Below, piece by piece: positions 21,294 through 30,893 of a DNA stretch of 64,000 nucleotides; position 1 is the first letter of the stretch; each line of letters opens with the position of its first letter. A program made the translations under genes and the position numbers. The notes beneath the pieces are model-generated. The model was not told where the DNA came from. It ran no database searches and saw only the letters and a program-made list of their open reading frames with translations. The DNA is from Micromonospora globbae (GTDB lineage: Bacteria; Actinomycetota; Actinomycetes; Mycobacteriales; Micromonosporaceae), in contig NZ_RAQQ01000010.1 of assembly GCF_003610785.1 (NCBI RefSeq), forward strand, positions 186,001 through 250,000. The letters are read 5' to 3'.

Positions 21294-24227
21294 TTATTCG
21301 TCGCCGTCCGGCGGCTGTTCCTGATCGCCGACGAGGCCCAGCTCCACGACCCGGATCGCGAGCGCGGTGCGCGAGGACACGTCCAGCTTGCGCATCGCCG
21401 ACTTCAGCTGGCTGGCCACCGTCTGCGTCGACACCACGAGGGCGTCGGCGATCTGCCGGTTCGTCCGCCCGCCGACCAGCAGCCGGACCACCTCCCGCTC
21501 GCGGGGGGAGAGCCGGTTGCCGTAGCTCGGCCGGCCGCGACGGGCCCGCGGCGCCCGGGAGGACGGGGCCCGCTCCCGCAGGCACCGTGTCACCCGGTCG
21601 GCGTCGTGGTGCGCGCCGAGGTCGGACAGCGCCCGTGCCACGTCGGACAGGACCGCCAGGCCCGCCTGCTCCCGGCCGGCGGCGAGCAGGCAGCGACCGT
21701 GGTGCTCCCGGGTGAGCAGGGCGCCGTACGGGCGTGGCAGCGTCTCCCACGCGGCGGCCGCCTGCGCGAACAGCGCCGCGGCGCGGCCGAGCTGACCCTC
21801 GCCCTCGGCCAGGAGCGCCCGGCACACCACGAGGGATGCCTGCGGCGCCGGCGCGTCCACGTCGCCGAGGGCCCGCGCGAACGTGGCCACCAGGTCCGCG
21901 GCGCGGTCGAGCTGGCCGGCGGCCACGAGCGCGGCGACCCGCACCGGGGCGATCTCGGCGGCCCGGGGCCAGATGCCGCTGCGCACGGTGATGTCGGTCG
22001 GTTCGTCGGTGATCCGCAGGGCCTCGTCGACGTCGCCGTCGTAGAGGTGCAGGCACGCCAGCGCCGCCGCCGCCTCGACGTGTTGCTGGTCGTCGTGCCG
22101 GGCGAACCGCAGCCGCTGCTCCGCGACGTCCCGGTCTCCGCCGGCGGCCTGGATCAGACCCGCGACGAGAGCGGCCTCGCACCGGTCCTTCAGCCGTACG
22201 CCGTCGTCGTCGAGCAGCGCCGCGACCCGTTCCGGGAGGCCGGCCCAGGCGCCGGTGAACCAGTCCAGGTGGGCCGCGGTGGACGCGATGCTGCCGAAGT
22301 GGCCCAGCAGCTGGTGGTCCTCGGCGAGGGCCAGGGCCCTGGCCAGGCGCCGGCGGGCCTCGCCGTACCGCCCCCACCGCATCGCCGCTTCGCCGATGTT
22401 GGTGTGGCCGATGGCGATGAGCGCCGCCTCCTGCGGGCTGGTGGCGTCGTCGGGGATCTGCCGCGCCTCGACCCAGCCGACCTCCTCACCGAGCATGATC
22501 AGGGCGAAGGAGCGTTCGAGGAACAGGCGGAGCCGTTCGTGGGAGGCGATCGACGGCGCCACCGGCGGCGCCTCGCGCAGCCACCGCAGGTGCTCGGCGA
22601 CCGGCCGCGCGGCCCCGAGGGGAAGGGCGAGGAGGATCCGTGCCCGCGCGGCCTCCAGGGAGTCCGGCGGCAGGTGGGGCACGGCATCGGCGATCTCGCA
22701 CCGGCCCGTCTCCATGGCGCCGGCCACCATGAGCACCCGGCCGAGCTGGAAGCGGACCAGCGCCTCCTGCGCGGGCGTCAGGGCCTGGGTCCGCAGCGCC
22801 GACTGCAACGACTCGAGGACCTTCGAGTACGGGTCGGAGCCGGGCAGCGACTGGAACTGGATCTTCGTGACGAGCCGGACGAGTGCCTCCACCGGCAGGG
22901 CGACGGTGGTGACCAGGTTGTGCAGCAGCAGCGCCGAGGTGGCCACGTCGCCGGCCTCCGCGGAGAGGTCGGCGGCCTGCTCGGCGTACCGGCGCGACGC
23001 CTCGACGTCGCCGGCCTCCCGGAAGTGCCGGGCCAGTTGCGCCACGGGCGGCAGCGGCGCGGCCTCCAGGGCCCGGCCGGCGCGCAGGTGCATGCACCGC
23101 CGCTCCTGGGCGGGGATGGCCTCGTAGACGGCCCGGCAGGCCAGGGAGTGGCGGAAGGACCACTGCCCGCGCCCGTCCTCGCGGAGGAGGCCGCACCCCA
23201 CCGCCTCGGCCACCTGGGCGCTCGCGCGCTCGTCCGGCAGGCCGGTCACCGCCCGCAGCGTCGGGTAGTCGGCCGGGTCCGCCAGCACCGCCGCGGCGTA
23301 CAGGACCGTGCGCGTGTCGGGCCGTAGCCGGGCGACGCGCTCCAGCACGGCGTCGCGGATGGTGGGCGGCACCTCGATGTGGTCCAGCCGGCGGCGCGCC
23401 CACGCACCGTTCTGGCGGATCAGGTCGGCGCGGGCGTGCATCAGCCGCACCGACTCCTCCAACGCCAGCGGGACGCCCTCCGTCCGGGAGTGCAGGAAGG
23501 CCGCGAACTCGGCCGAGACGTGTTCGTCGGCCAGCATGGAGGAGACGAACGTGGCCGACTCGGCGACGCCCAGCGGCTTCAGCGTCATGCGGACCAGGTG
23601 GGCGTCGGCCGGCACCCGGGAGGACAGCCGCAGCAGCAGCGAGTCGGGCGGGAGTTCCTCCGGCCGGTACGTCACCACCACGCTGACGGGCTGCGGCCGG
23701 CGGGAGACGAGGAACAGCAGGAACTCCAGGGTCGCCTCGTCGGCCCAGTGCACGTCCTCGAGGGCGAGCACCGCGACGCCGAGCCGGTTGAGCAGTTCGA
23801 CGAACGCCCGGAACAGCCGGTGCCGCGCCGCTGTCGCGTCCCCCAGCGGCTCGGGGGCCGGTGGCAGGTCGGCGTCCCACTCGGGGAACAGCGGACGCAA
23901 GGCGCCGGCCAGGCCGCTGAGCCGCAGCCCGGCGACGCCGCCGACGCCCTCGCGCACCGCGTCGACCACGGCGCCGAGGGTGTACGGCTCGCGCAGTGGA
24001 GGGCACGCGCCGATGAGGACACGTCCGTCGGGCCCGGACGAGGACGGCAGGAGCTCCCGGAGCAGCCGGGTCTTGCCGATTCCCGCCTCGCCCTCCAGCA
24101 GGACCACGGCGGGTGGCCGCCCCAGCGCGTCGCCGAGCGCGGTGAGTTCCCGGTCGCGTCCGACGAACCGCGGCACGGACAGCGCGGGGAGTTGACCGGA
24201 ACGCGTCCCGGACCGGGTAGTCACCAT
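21294..24227 (-). CDS. LAL-type LuxR regulator with N-terminal AAA/NB-ARC-like ATPase
   Basis: 977 residues from ATG at 24227. An FVGRDREL entry to the ATPase domain is followed by Walker A GEAGIGKTR (K52) and Walker B LALEDVHWAD. The middle 600 residues are helical repeats, likely TPR-like. The C-terminus is a LuxR HTH: LSPREREVVRLLVGGRTNRQIADALVVSTQTV. Large ATP-binding LuxR (LAL, MalT-like) proteins are activators that bind an inducer through the ATPase/TPR region. It is divergent from the exported alpha/beta hydrolase (start 24850) and upstream of the S8 protease, so both exoenzymes are plausible targets. Family call firm; inducer unknown. Confidence 0.92.
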   Translation of the reverse strand: MVTTRSGTRSGQLPALSVPRFVGRDRELTALGDALGRPPAVVLLEGEAGIGKTRLLRELLPSSSGPDGRVLIGACPPLREPYTLGAVVDAVREGVGGVAGLRLSGLAGALRPLFPEWDADLPPAPEPLGDATAARHRLFRAFVELLNRLGVAVLALEDVHWADEATLEFLLFLVSRRPQPVSVVVTYRPEELPPDSLLLRLSSRVPADAHLVRMTLKPLGVAESATFVSSMLADEHVSAEFAAFLHSRTEGVPLALEESVRLMHARADLIRQNGAWARRRLDHIEVPPTIRDAVLERVARLRPDTRTVLYAAAVLADPADYPTLRAVTGLPDERASAQVAEAVGCGLLREDGRGQWSFRHSLACRAVYEAIPAQERRCMHLRAGRALEAAPLPPVAQLARHFREAGDVEASRRYAEQAADLSAEAGDVATSALLLHNLVTTVALPVEALVRLVTKIQFQSLPGSDPYSKVLESLQSALRTQALTPAQEALVRFQLGRVLMVAGAMETGRCEIADAVPHLPPDSLEAARARILLALPLGAARPVAEHLRWLREAPPVAPSIASHERLRLFLERSFALIMLGEEVGWVEARQIPDDATSPQEAALIAIGHTNIGEAAMRWGRYGEARRRLARALALAEDHQLLGHFGSIASTAAHLDWFTGAWAGLPERVAALLDDDGVRLKDRCEAALVAGLIQAAGGDRDVAEQRLRFARHDDQQHVEAAAALACLHLYDGDVDEALRITDEPTDITVRSGIWPRAAEIAPVRVAALVAAGQLDRAADLVATFARALGDVDAPAPQASLVVCRALLAEGEGQLGRAAALFAQAAAAWETLPRPYGALLTREHHGRCLLAAGREQAGLAVLSDVARALSDLGAHHDADRVTRCLRERAPSSRAPRARRGRPSYGNRLSPREREVVRLLVGGRTNRQIADALVVSTQTVASQLKSAMRKLDVSSRTALAIRVVELGLVGDQEQPPDGDE

Positions 24228-24849
24228 CCCCCCTCCCGGTCGGTCAGCATCGGCCGGGCCGATTGTCGCCCGGAAATGACGTTGAAGTCCACCGATATTC
24301 GTGGAATATCCATAGAGCGGGACGGCCGCATTGCGGGGGCGCGTACGAGAAGGCGGCCCGGCCGCGGAGAAGGCTCGGACATGACGGAATTAGTCCGACT
24401 CGTCGTCCGCCGCACAGGAACTGTGGGCATCCCCCATGGACGGCAATTCCCACGCCTCCGCAGGGACCGCCACCTGCCCGTCGCCGGCGTCCCGCGCCGA
24501 TCCGGATAGGCGAGCCGGTCGACGGGGGCAATTGTTGAATTGCGGCGACGGACGGGTTCCGTCCGAAATGCCCGCGGCTCGCGGACCGAAACCGTCGGGG
24601 CCGCCGAACGGCGGGCGGCCGACAACCGTACGCCCGCCCGTGAAATGCGGACCGGCGCGCGACGACGGAATGCGGGCGGCTGCGACGAGGATTCCGCGAC
24701 GCCCCGACCGACCCGGGTCGCCGCGTTCGCCGTCCGCCCACACCCGACGGTCCGCCCCTTGCCGAGGATCCTTCACGAGCGTAGGAAGGACACACCCCAC
24801 CACCCCCGGGCCCGCGTCGGCCCCGTCCGTCCCCGCCGAGGAGATGCGC
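24228..24849. promoter_or_regulatory. Long divergent regulatory region with two perfect inverted repeats
   Basis: 622 bp, noticeably less GC-rich than its neighbours, without a supported gene. It contains GATATTC-GTG-GAATATC at 24294-24310 (perfect 7-bp arms, 67 bp upstream of the LuxR start) and GCAATT-GTTG-AATTGC at 24528-24543 (perfect 6-bp arms). Both look like operators for dimeric regulators controlling the LAL regulator and/or the exported hydrolase. Short frames in this stretch have poor codon bias and were not called. Confidence 0.55.
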
Positions 24850-26874
24850 GTGACCATCCGCCGGCTCCGTCTCGTCGTGTCCGTGCTGGTGACCGCCGGT
24901 GCCGTGCTGCTCGGCACGACCGCCGCCGCGGGCCCACCCCCGCCGCGGCCGGCGCACGGCGCGTGCGACCCGATCGACCCGACGGCCTGCCTGCTGCCGT
25001 TCCCGAACGACTACTTCACGGTGCCCGACCGCACCAGCCCCACGGGCAGGCGTGTGCAGTTCACGCCCTCGTCGATGCCGGCCACCGTGCAGGGCACCCC
25101 CATCGACCCGACCGAGTGGAACCGGCAGGACGGGTTCAGCCCCGGCTCGCCGATCCTCGTGCACGTGCCCGGCCTCGACGCCGCGGCCACGGGCATCGCC
25201 CCGGTCACCGACGTCGGCCGCTCGCTGGCGCCGGACGCCCCGATCGTGCTGCTCGACGCCGACACCGGCAGGCGCACCCCGTACTGGGCGGAGTTGGACG
25301 CCCACGCCGCCGACCGGCCGGACCGGCGGCTGCTCGTCATCCGGCCGGCGGTCGCGCTGACCGAGGGCGCCCGCTACGTCGTGGGCCTGCGCGGCATGCG
25401 CGACGAGACGGGCGCGCCGATCCCCGCGCCGGCGGCCTTCCGGGCGTACGTCACCGGCAACGGCCTCGGCCCCCGCGACCGCCGCGCGCCGCAGATGAAG
25501 CGCATCCTCGCCGACCTGACCCGGGCCGGCGTCACGCGTCACCACCTCTACCTCGCCTGGGACTTCACGGTGGCGAGCCGGCAGGGTCTCACCGGACGCA
25601 TGCTGGCGATCCGCGACCGCGCGTTCGCCACGCTCGGCGCGGCGGCGCCGTCGTACACCGTCACCCAGGTCACCGACTACACGCCGGAGCAGGATCCGCG
25701 GATCGCCCGCCAGGTCACGGGGACGGTCGCCGTGCCGTCCTACCTGACCGGCGACGGCGGGCCCGGTTCCCGCCTGCACTACGGGCGGGCCGGCGGCGAC
25801 GGGACACCACCCACCAAGGACGCGCTTCCCACGCCGTCCGGCGCGACGGTGTCGGCGGACTTCGTCTGCAACATCCCGCGCAGCGCCACCGCCGCCCGCC
25901 CGGCGCACCTGTCGCTCTACGGCCACGGCCTGCTCGGCAGACCGACCGAGATCAACGCCGGCAACGTCAAGAGCATGTCGGACACGTACCGCTTCGCCTT
26001 CTGCGCGACGAGTTGGATCGGCATGGCCGCGGCCGACGTGCCGTACGTGGCGGGCACGTTCGGCGACCTCAGCGCGTTCCCCGCGGTCGTGGACCGGCTG
26101 CAGCAGAGCTTCCTGAACTTCCTCTTCCTCGGCCGGACGATGATCCACCCGCGCGGCTTCGCCGCCGACCGGGCGTTCCAGGACGCCGCCGGGCGCTCCC
26201 TGATCGACGTCCGGGGCGGCCTGCACTACGACGGCAACAGCCAGGGCGGCATCAACGGCGGCGCGCTCACCGCCATCGCCCAGGACTGGACGCGCTCGGT
26301 GCTCGGCGTGCCGGCCATGAACTACTCCACCCTGCTGCAACGCAGCGTGGACTTCGCCCCGTTCCAGGCGATCATGGACGTGTCGTACCCGGACCCGGCG
26401 GACCAGCAGCTGATCTTCGCGCTGCTGCAGATGCTGTGGGACCGGTCGGAGGCCAACGGGTACGCCCAGCACATGACCGACGACCCGCTGCCCCGCACCC
26501 CGCGCCACCAGGTGCTCATGCACGTGGCCTTCGGCGACCACCAGGTCTCCCCCGCCGCGGCCGAGGTCCAGGCGCGGACCATCGGCGCCCGCCTGCACAC
26601 CCCCGCCCTCGCCGACGGCTGGTCGACGGACGTGAGGCCGTACTGGGGCATCCCGCCGATCCGCTCCTACCCGTACACCGGCTCGGCCATCGTGATCTGG
26701 AACAGCGGCGCGGCGTACGCCCCGCCGCCGACCAACCTCGCGCCGGAGGGGCCGGAGTACGGCGCGGACCCGCACGAGTACCCGCGCGCCCAGCCCGCGG
26801 CGCAGCGGCAGAAGGCCACGTTCCTGCTGACCGGCAAGGTCGTCGACGTCTGCGCGGGGGCGCCCTGCGCGTGA
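24850..26874 (+). CDS. Secreted alpha/beta-hydrolase-like protein
   Basis: 674 residues from GTG at 24850 (GAGGAG 6 nt upstream; ATG at 24844 is too close to that site). A signal peptide with a long hydrophobic core ends near residue 28. The first third resembles the N-terminal domain of bacterial virulence-factor lipase-type proteins (PNDYFT-PD, DGFSPGSP). A nucleophile elbow G-N-S-Q-G (YDGNSQGG, around residue 462) and an oxyanion segment YGHGLLG support an esterase or lipase-like alpha/beta hydrolase. A late HVAFGDHQVS segment may carry the catalytic Asp/His. It is divergent from the LAL LuxR gene. Substrate unknown, probably an ester or lipid. Confidence 0.75.
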   Translation: MTIRRLRLVVSVLVTAGAVLLGTTAAAGPPPPRPAHGACDPIDPTACLLPFPNDYFTVPDRTSPTGRRVQFTPSSMPATVQGTPIDPTEWNRQDGFSPGSPILVHVPGLDAAATGIAPVTDVGRSLAPDAPIVLLDADTGRRTPYWAELDAHAADRPDRRLLVIRPAVALTEGARYVVGLRGMRDETGAPIPAPAAFRAYVTGNGLGPRDRRAPQMKRILADLTRAGVTRHHLYLAWDFTVASRQGLTGRMLAIRDRAFATLGAAAPSYTVTQVTDYTPEQDPRIARQVTGTVAVPSYLTGDGGPGSRLHYGRAGGDGTPPTKDALPTPSGATVSADFVCNIPRSATAARPAHLSLYGHGLLGRPTEINAGNVKSMSDTYRFAFCATSWIGMAAADVPYVAGTFGDLSAFPAVVDRLQQSFLNFLFLGRTMIHPRGFAADRAFQDAAGRSLIDVRGGLHYDGNSQGGINGGALTAIAQDWTRSVLGVPAMNYSTLLQRSVDFAPFQAIMDVSYPDPADQQLIFALLQMLWDRSEANGYAQHMTDDPLPRTPRHQVLMHVAFGDHQVSPAAAEVQARTIGARLHTPALADGWSTDVRPYWGIPPIRSYPYTGSAIVIWNSGAAYAPPPTNLAPEGPEYGADPHEYPRAQPAAQRQKATFLLTGKVVDVCAGAPCA

Positions 26875-26912
26875 CGTGGTCACCCTCGGCCGGCGACCGG
26901 GGTCGACGCGGG

Positions 26913-26951
26913 GGGCGGTGCCGGGCGACGAGGGGTCGCCCGGCACCGCCC
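26913..26951. terminator. Strong hairpin terminator
   Basis: 16-bp perfect arms (26913-26928 and 26936-26951) with a 7-nt loop, 38 bp after the exported hydrolase stop. It is one of two strong hairpins between convergent genes. Confidence 0.85.
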
Positions 26952-26989
26952 GTCGTGGCCGGCGGCCGGAGGAAACGCCGTCCACGGTG

Positions 26990-27029
26990 CCGGTCGGGCC
27001 CGCGCCCCGCGCGGGGTCGGCCCGACCGG
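26990..27029. terminator. Second strong hairpin terminator
   Basis: 11-bp perfect arms (26990-27000 and 27019-27029), with the 12-bp palindrome CCCCGCGCGGGG inside. It lies 9 bp beyond the minus-strand S8 protease stop and probably serves that gene. Confidence 0.8.
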
Positions 27030-27038
27030 CCGGTGAGG

Positions 27039-30000
27039 TCAGGGCCGCACCTTCCAGGCCCGGGTGATGGTCTGGTCGATCCGGTTGCCGTCGCGGTCGG
27101 CGGCGGTGACCCGTACGGTGGCGAACGCCGCGCCGGGCGGTGCGGCCGGCACGGTCGCCGTCACCGGCCCCGTGCCCCGTACCGGCGCCGGGCGCCAGTG
27201 CGCGCCGTCGTCGTAGGACACCCACACGGTGACCTGGAAGCGGCCCGGCCCGGACGCGCCGGGCTGGTAGCCGGGGGTCAGCGTCAGCGGGTACGGCCGG
27301 TCGGCGCGGACCACGTTGGACAGGTCGGTCCGGAGGTCGTAGCGGAGCTGCGGCAGCGGGAGCACCTGCGGCTCGTCGCCCCGGGGCCGCTTCGACCGGA
27401 ACGTCCAGGTGGTGGACGTCGCCGTCGAGGTGGTCCACCAGACCCTCTCGGGGAAGGTGTCCCGGGTGACGTCGAGCGTCAGGCGGTACGTGCCGTTGCC
27501 GTTGCCGACGGTGAACTGGTGCGACGATCCGGTGGTGGTGCCCACGACCCGGTCACCGCGACGCAGGGTCAACCGGGCCCGGTCGGAGCGGCCGTCGATC
27601 CAGCCGTACGTCGTCCCGGAGCCGTCGGCGTACTGGGGCACGGCCACCCGGATGGTGTCGTGCCACCGGTTGACCGGCGTCCCGTACGCGTAGTCGGGCG
27701 TGGTCTGCGGGACGGCGGGCCGGGTCAGGGCCGGGAACCACACCTCCCGGGCCCGCTCGCCGGGCCGGTACGCGCGCAGCGGGCCGTACACGGTGCCCTG
27801 GGTCCCGCCCAGGTTCTCACCCTCGGCGGTGGCCTGGGCCCGCCAGAGCACACCCCGGGTGCTCACGTGGTCGGTACGCCGCTGCGCCACGGTCACCGAG
27901 CGGTTGAAGTCGAAGGCGACGCCGACCCCGTCGGGGTACCCGGCCCTCGCGTCCAGCGCCCGCATCTCGGACCCGTGCTGGTGGAACTCGCTCTCCACGG
28001 TGGCCAGCGCCAGGTCGCCGGTCGTGTAGCGCAGGTCGGCGGGAATCCGGTCCGGCTCGGTCAGCAGCAGGTCGTAGCGGTAGGGGCTGAGGGGCACGCC
28101 CGTCAGTCCGACCGTCACCGGCCCGGCCGCCAACCGCTCGCGCAGCCGCTGGCCGTCGGCGTACTCGATCTGGTAGGTCGGGACGGTCGCGCCGTAGCCG
28201 CTCGGGTAGACCCTCGCCGCCGTGTCCGGGGCGAGGAACACCGCCACCGCACCGGCCGCGGCCGCGGCCCGCAGTTGCTCCGCGACGGCGTCGTCCCCGA
28301 CGTGGCGCAGCAGCAGCACGGCTCCGCGGGCGGCGCCGAGCCGGCCCGGCTCGCCGTCACCGCCGTCCACCAGCGGCGCCGTGCGGGTGCCGTCGAGCAG
28401 CGGCGCGCCCTCCACCGGCAGCGGGCGGGTCAGCGCGAAGCCACGCGCCCCGGTCACCTGGGCGGTCAGCTCGGGGGCCCGCAGGTCCCACCGGCTGAAG
28501 AACCGGAACGTGCCGGTGGAGACCGGGCGGGTCGGCACGGCGTACACGTGCCGCACGTTCGACGGGTTGAACGCCCAGCCGGACAGGTTCGACCGGCTCC
28601 CGGCGGTGCGCAGCCACGAGACGGCGCCGCTGCCGACCACGGTGGGGTCCGGGACGTCCATGCGGATCTCGTTGCCGGCGCGGGCGTCGAAGCGCAGGGT
28701 GCGGTCCGCGTCGACGCGCACCTCCGGGTCACCCGCCAGGGTCAGGTCCTTCTCGTTGCCGCCGGCGTCGAGGCTGTGCAGGAGCGCCATCACCGAGTAG
28801 CGGCCGGCGGGCAGCTCCACCGTGGCGCGGCCGTCGGTGAAGTGCCCGTAGTACTGCGCGCCCGTGTCCAGGTTCCACAGCTCCGCCCGGTTGACGAAGC
28901 CGGTCACCGGCCGTCCGTCCCGGTCGGTGGCCTCGATGGTGAGCGTGTGCACCGGTGGGGTGACGCGGAGACCGACGGGGGTGCGCAGCCGCACTCCGGC
29001 CCCGGTCGCCGTGAGCACCCCGGCGTACTGGTTCGGCGCGGTCGCCGCGGTGTCCAGCCGCACGGTGGCGGTCGCCCGTCCACCCGGTGCGATGGTGAGC
29101 CGGGACGGCGTGACGGTCAGCGCGGCGGCCCGGCCCGTGGCGCCGGCGTCGGTGGCGGTCACGGCCAGGTCGAGGGTGACCGGTTCCCGGCCGGTGTTGC
29201 GGTAGGCGACGTCGGCCGTGCGCGGGCCGGAGCCGGCGGGCACCTGCCCGATCACGAGGCCGGCGCTGTCGACGTGGACGGTCTGGCGCAGCGCCGCCGG
29301 CACCTCCACTCGGCCGACGCCCTGCTGCCAGACCGGCGCGGTGCCGACCGGGGTGGCGCTGCTGACGAGCGCGGCCTTGAGCTGTTCCGGGCGCCAGTCG
29401 GGATGCGCCTGCGCGAGGAGCGCCGCCGCGCCGGCCACGTGCGGGGCCGCCATGGAGGTGCCGGACATCGCCGTGTAGGAGGCGTCGACCACCTGCCCGA
29501 GCGAGGTGCCCGCGGCCCGGGCCGCCACGATGTCGACCCCGGGCGCGGTGATCTCCGGTTTGACGGCGCCGTCGTCGGGGCGGGGACCGCGGCTGGAGAA
29601 GTCGGCCAGCTCGTCGGTCTTGGACACGGCGCCGACGGTCAGCGCCGCGGTGGCGATGCCGGGTGTGCCGACGGTCTGCGGCCCGGGGCCGGAGTTGCCG
29701 GCGCTCACCACGAACAGCGCCCCCGAGCTGGCGCTCAGCGCGTCGACCGCCTCGCTGACCGGGTCCGGGCCGCCGTAGGACGGCGCGCCGAGGCTGAGGT
29801 TGACCACCCGTGCCCCCTGGCGTACCGCCCACTCCATGCCGGCGATGGCCCACGAGAGGTCGCCGGAGCCGGCGTCGTCGAGGACCTTGCCGACGAGCAG
29901 CCGGGCGCCCGGCGCCACACCCTTCGCTCCGGCCCGTCCGGCCTTCCCGCTGCCGGCGATGGTGGCGGCGACGTGCGTGCCGTGCCCGACCCGGTCGACC

Positions 30001-30773
30001 GCGTCGCCGCCGTCGGAGGTGAAGTCCGCCGTGGCGGCCACGCGGCCGGCCAGGTCGGGGTGGGTCGGGTCGTACCCGGTGTCGAGCACCGCCACGGTGA
30101 CGCCCCGCCCGTCGTATCCGGCCTTCCAGGCGGCCGGCGCGCCGATCTGGGGCACGCTGTCGGCGAGGTCGGCGCGCAGCCGCCGGTCCAGCCACACCCT
30201 CCGGGCACCGGCGGCGAGGGTACGCGGCCCGGTCGTCAGCGACTCCCACAGCGTCCGCAGCTCGGTCTTGCGTCCGGTGACGGCGACCGCGCCGATGCTG
30301 GGCAGGACCCGGGTGCGGGTGGCGCCCGGCGGTGTGTCGGGCACCGCCGCCGCGCGGACGCCGTCGGCGGGCGGCCCGGCCACGAGCAGCGGAAGGGTCG
30401 CGCGGGCCGCGTCGTGGTAGCCCTCGGCGACCAGGTCCGTGACGTTGAACAGCGCCTCGTCCACGAGGCCGGCGGCGACGTACGGCACCGCCTCGTCCGG
30501 CACCACGTAGACGTCACCGTCGCGGTGGGACAGCCGGAAGCCGTGCCGGTCGGGGCCGCCCCGCTGGTCGATGGTCGCCTCCTGGCGGCCGTCGGTGAAG
30601 CGGGTGAACCGGACCACGTCACCCGTGATCAGCGTGACGGTGTACACCGACCCGGGCGACCCGGCTGGCGCAACTGCGTCAGCGGCGAAGGCCGAACCGG
30701 ACGGTGGTGTCACGGCGATGACGGTGACCGCGGCCACCGCCGCGGCAAGCACCCTGCGTAACGAGCTGAACAC
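27039..30773 (-). CDS. Second secreted S8 serine protease with fused C-terminal module, 1244 aa
   Basis: GTG start with GGGGAG upstream. A signal peptide ends around residues 29-31 (AFAAD) and a propeptide of about 170 residues follows. Catalytic D231 (VAVLDTG), H267 (GHGTH), oxyanion N360 (SAGNSGP) and S440 (SGTSMAAPH). Beta-sandwich domains and a PA-like region (AAAAGAVAVFLAPD) follow. The final 200 residues form a domain homologous to the separate gene at 16591-17232, so here that module is fused. It is paralogous to the protease at 17229-20900 over the catalytic domain (shared PQIGAP, FSSRGPR and APGVDIVAARAAGT blocks). Divergent from a TrmB/LuxR-like regulator 120 bp away. Extracellular proteolysis. 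Confidence 0.93.
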   Translation of the reverse strand: MFSSLRRVLAAAVAAVTVIAVTPPSGSAFAADAVAPAGSPGSVYTVTLITGDVVRFTRFTDGRQEATIDQRGGPDRHGFRLSHRDGDVYVVPDEAVPYVAAGLVDEALFNVTDLVAEGYHDAARATLPLLVAGPPADGVRAAAVPDTPPGATRTRVLPSIGAVAVTGRKTELRTLWESLTTGPRTLAAGARRVWLDRRLRADLADSVPQIGAPAAWKAGYDGRGVTVAVLDTGYDPTHPDLAGRVAATADFTSDGGDAVDRVGHGTHVAATIAGSGKAGRAGAKGVAPGARLLVGKVLDDAGSGDLSWAIAGMEWAVRQGARVVNLSLGAPSYGGPDPVSEAVDALSASSGALFVVSAGNSGPGPQTVGTPGIATAALTVGAVSKTDELADFSSRGPRPDDGAVKPEITAPGVDIVAARAAGTSLGQVVDASYTAMSGTSMAAPHVAGAAALLAQAHPDWRPEQLKAALVSSATPVGTAPVWQQGVGRVEVPAALRQTVHVDSAGLVIGQVPAGSGPRTADVAYRNTGREPVTLDLAVTATDAGATGRAAALTVTPSRLTIAPGGRATATVRLDTAATAPNQYAGVLTATGAGVRLRTPVGLRVTPPVHTLTIEATDRDGRPVTGFVNRAELWNLDTGAQYYGHFTDGRATVELPAGRYSVMALLHSLDAGGNEKDLTLAGDPEVRVDADRTLRFDARAGNEIRMDVPDPTVVGSGAVSWLRTAGSRSNLSGWAFNPSNVRHVYAVPTRPVSTGTFRFFSRWDLRAPELTAQVTGARGFALTRPLPVEGAPLLDGTRTAPLVDGGDGEPGRLGAARGAVLLLRHVGDDAVAEQLRAAAAAGAVAVFLAPDTAARVYPSGYGATVPTYQIEYADGQRLRERLAAGPVTVGLTGVPLSPYRYDLLLTEPDRIPADLRYTTGDLALATVESEFHQHGSEMRALDARAGYPDGVGVAFDFNRSVTVAQRRTDHVSTRGVLWRAQATAEGENLGGTQGTVYGPLRAYRPGERAREVWFPALTRPAVPQTTPDYAYGTPVNRWHDTIRVAVPQYADGSGTTYGWIDGRSDRARLTLRRGDRVVGTTTGSSHQFTVGNGNGTYRLTLDVTRDTFPERVWWTTSTATSTTWTFRSKRPRGDEPQVLPLPQLRYDLRTDLSNVVRADRPYPLTLTPGYQPGASGPGRFQVTVWVSYDDGAHWRPAPVRGTGPVTATVPAAPPGAAFATVRVTAADRDGNRIDQTITRAWKVRP

Positions 30774-30893
30774 GAGACTCCCCTTGACGTGCCGGCCGTA
30801 CGGCAGGCAGCGTCACACCTCGTCAGCCGGACCGTAAAGGATCTAGAGTCAGCGCAGCTGTGACATGGCCCAGATGCGCCAGGGAGGACGATC

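Noticed and set aside
24540..30761. A 2073-residue open frame on the plus strand.
   Set aside because: It runs antisense to the S8 protease and across the exported hydrolase in another frame; its composition is Arg/Gly/Pro/His-rich as expected of a shadow, while the opposite frames carry full catalytic motifs.
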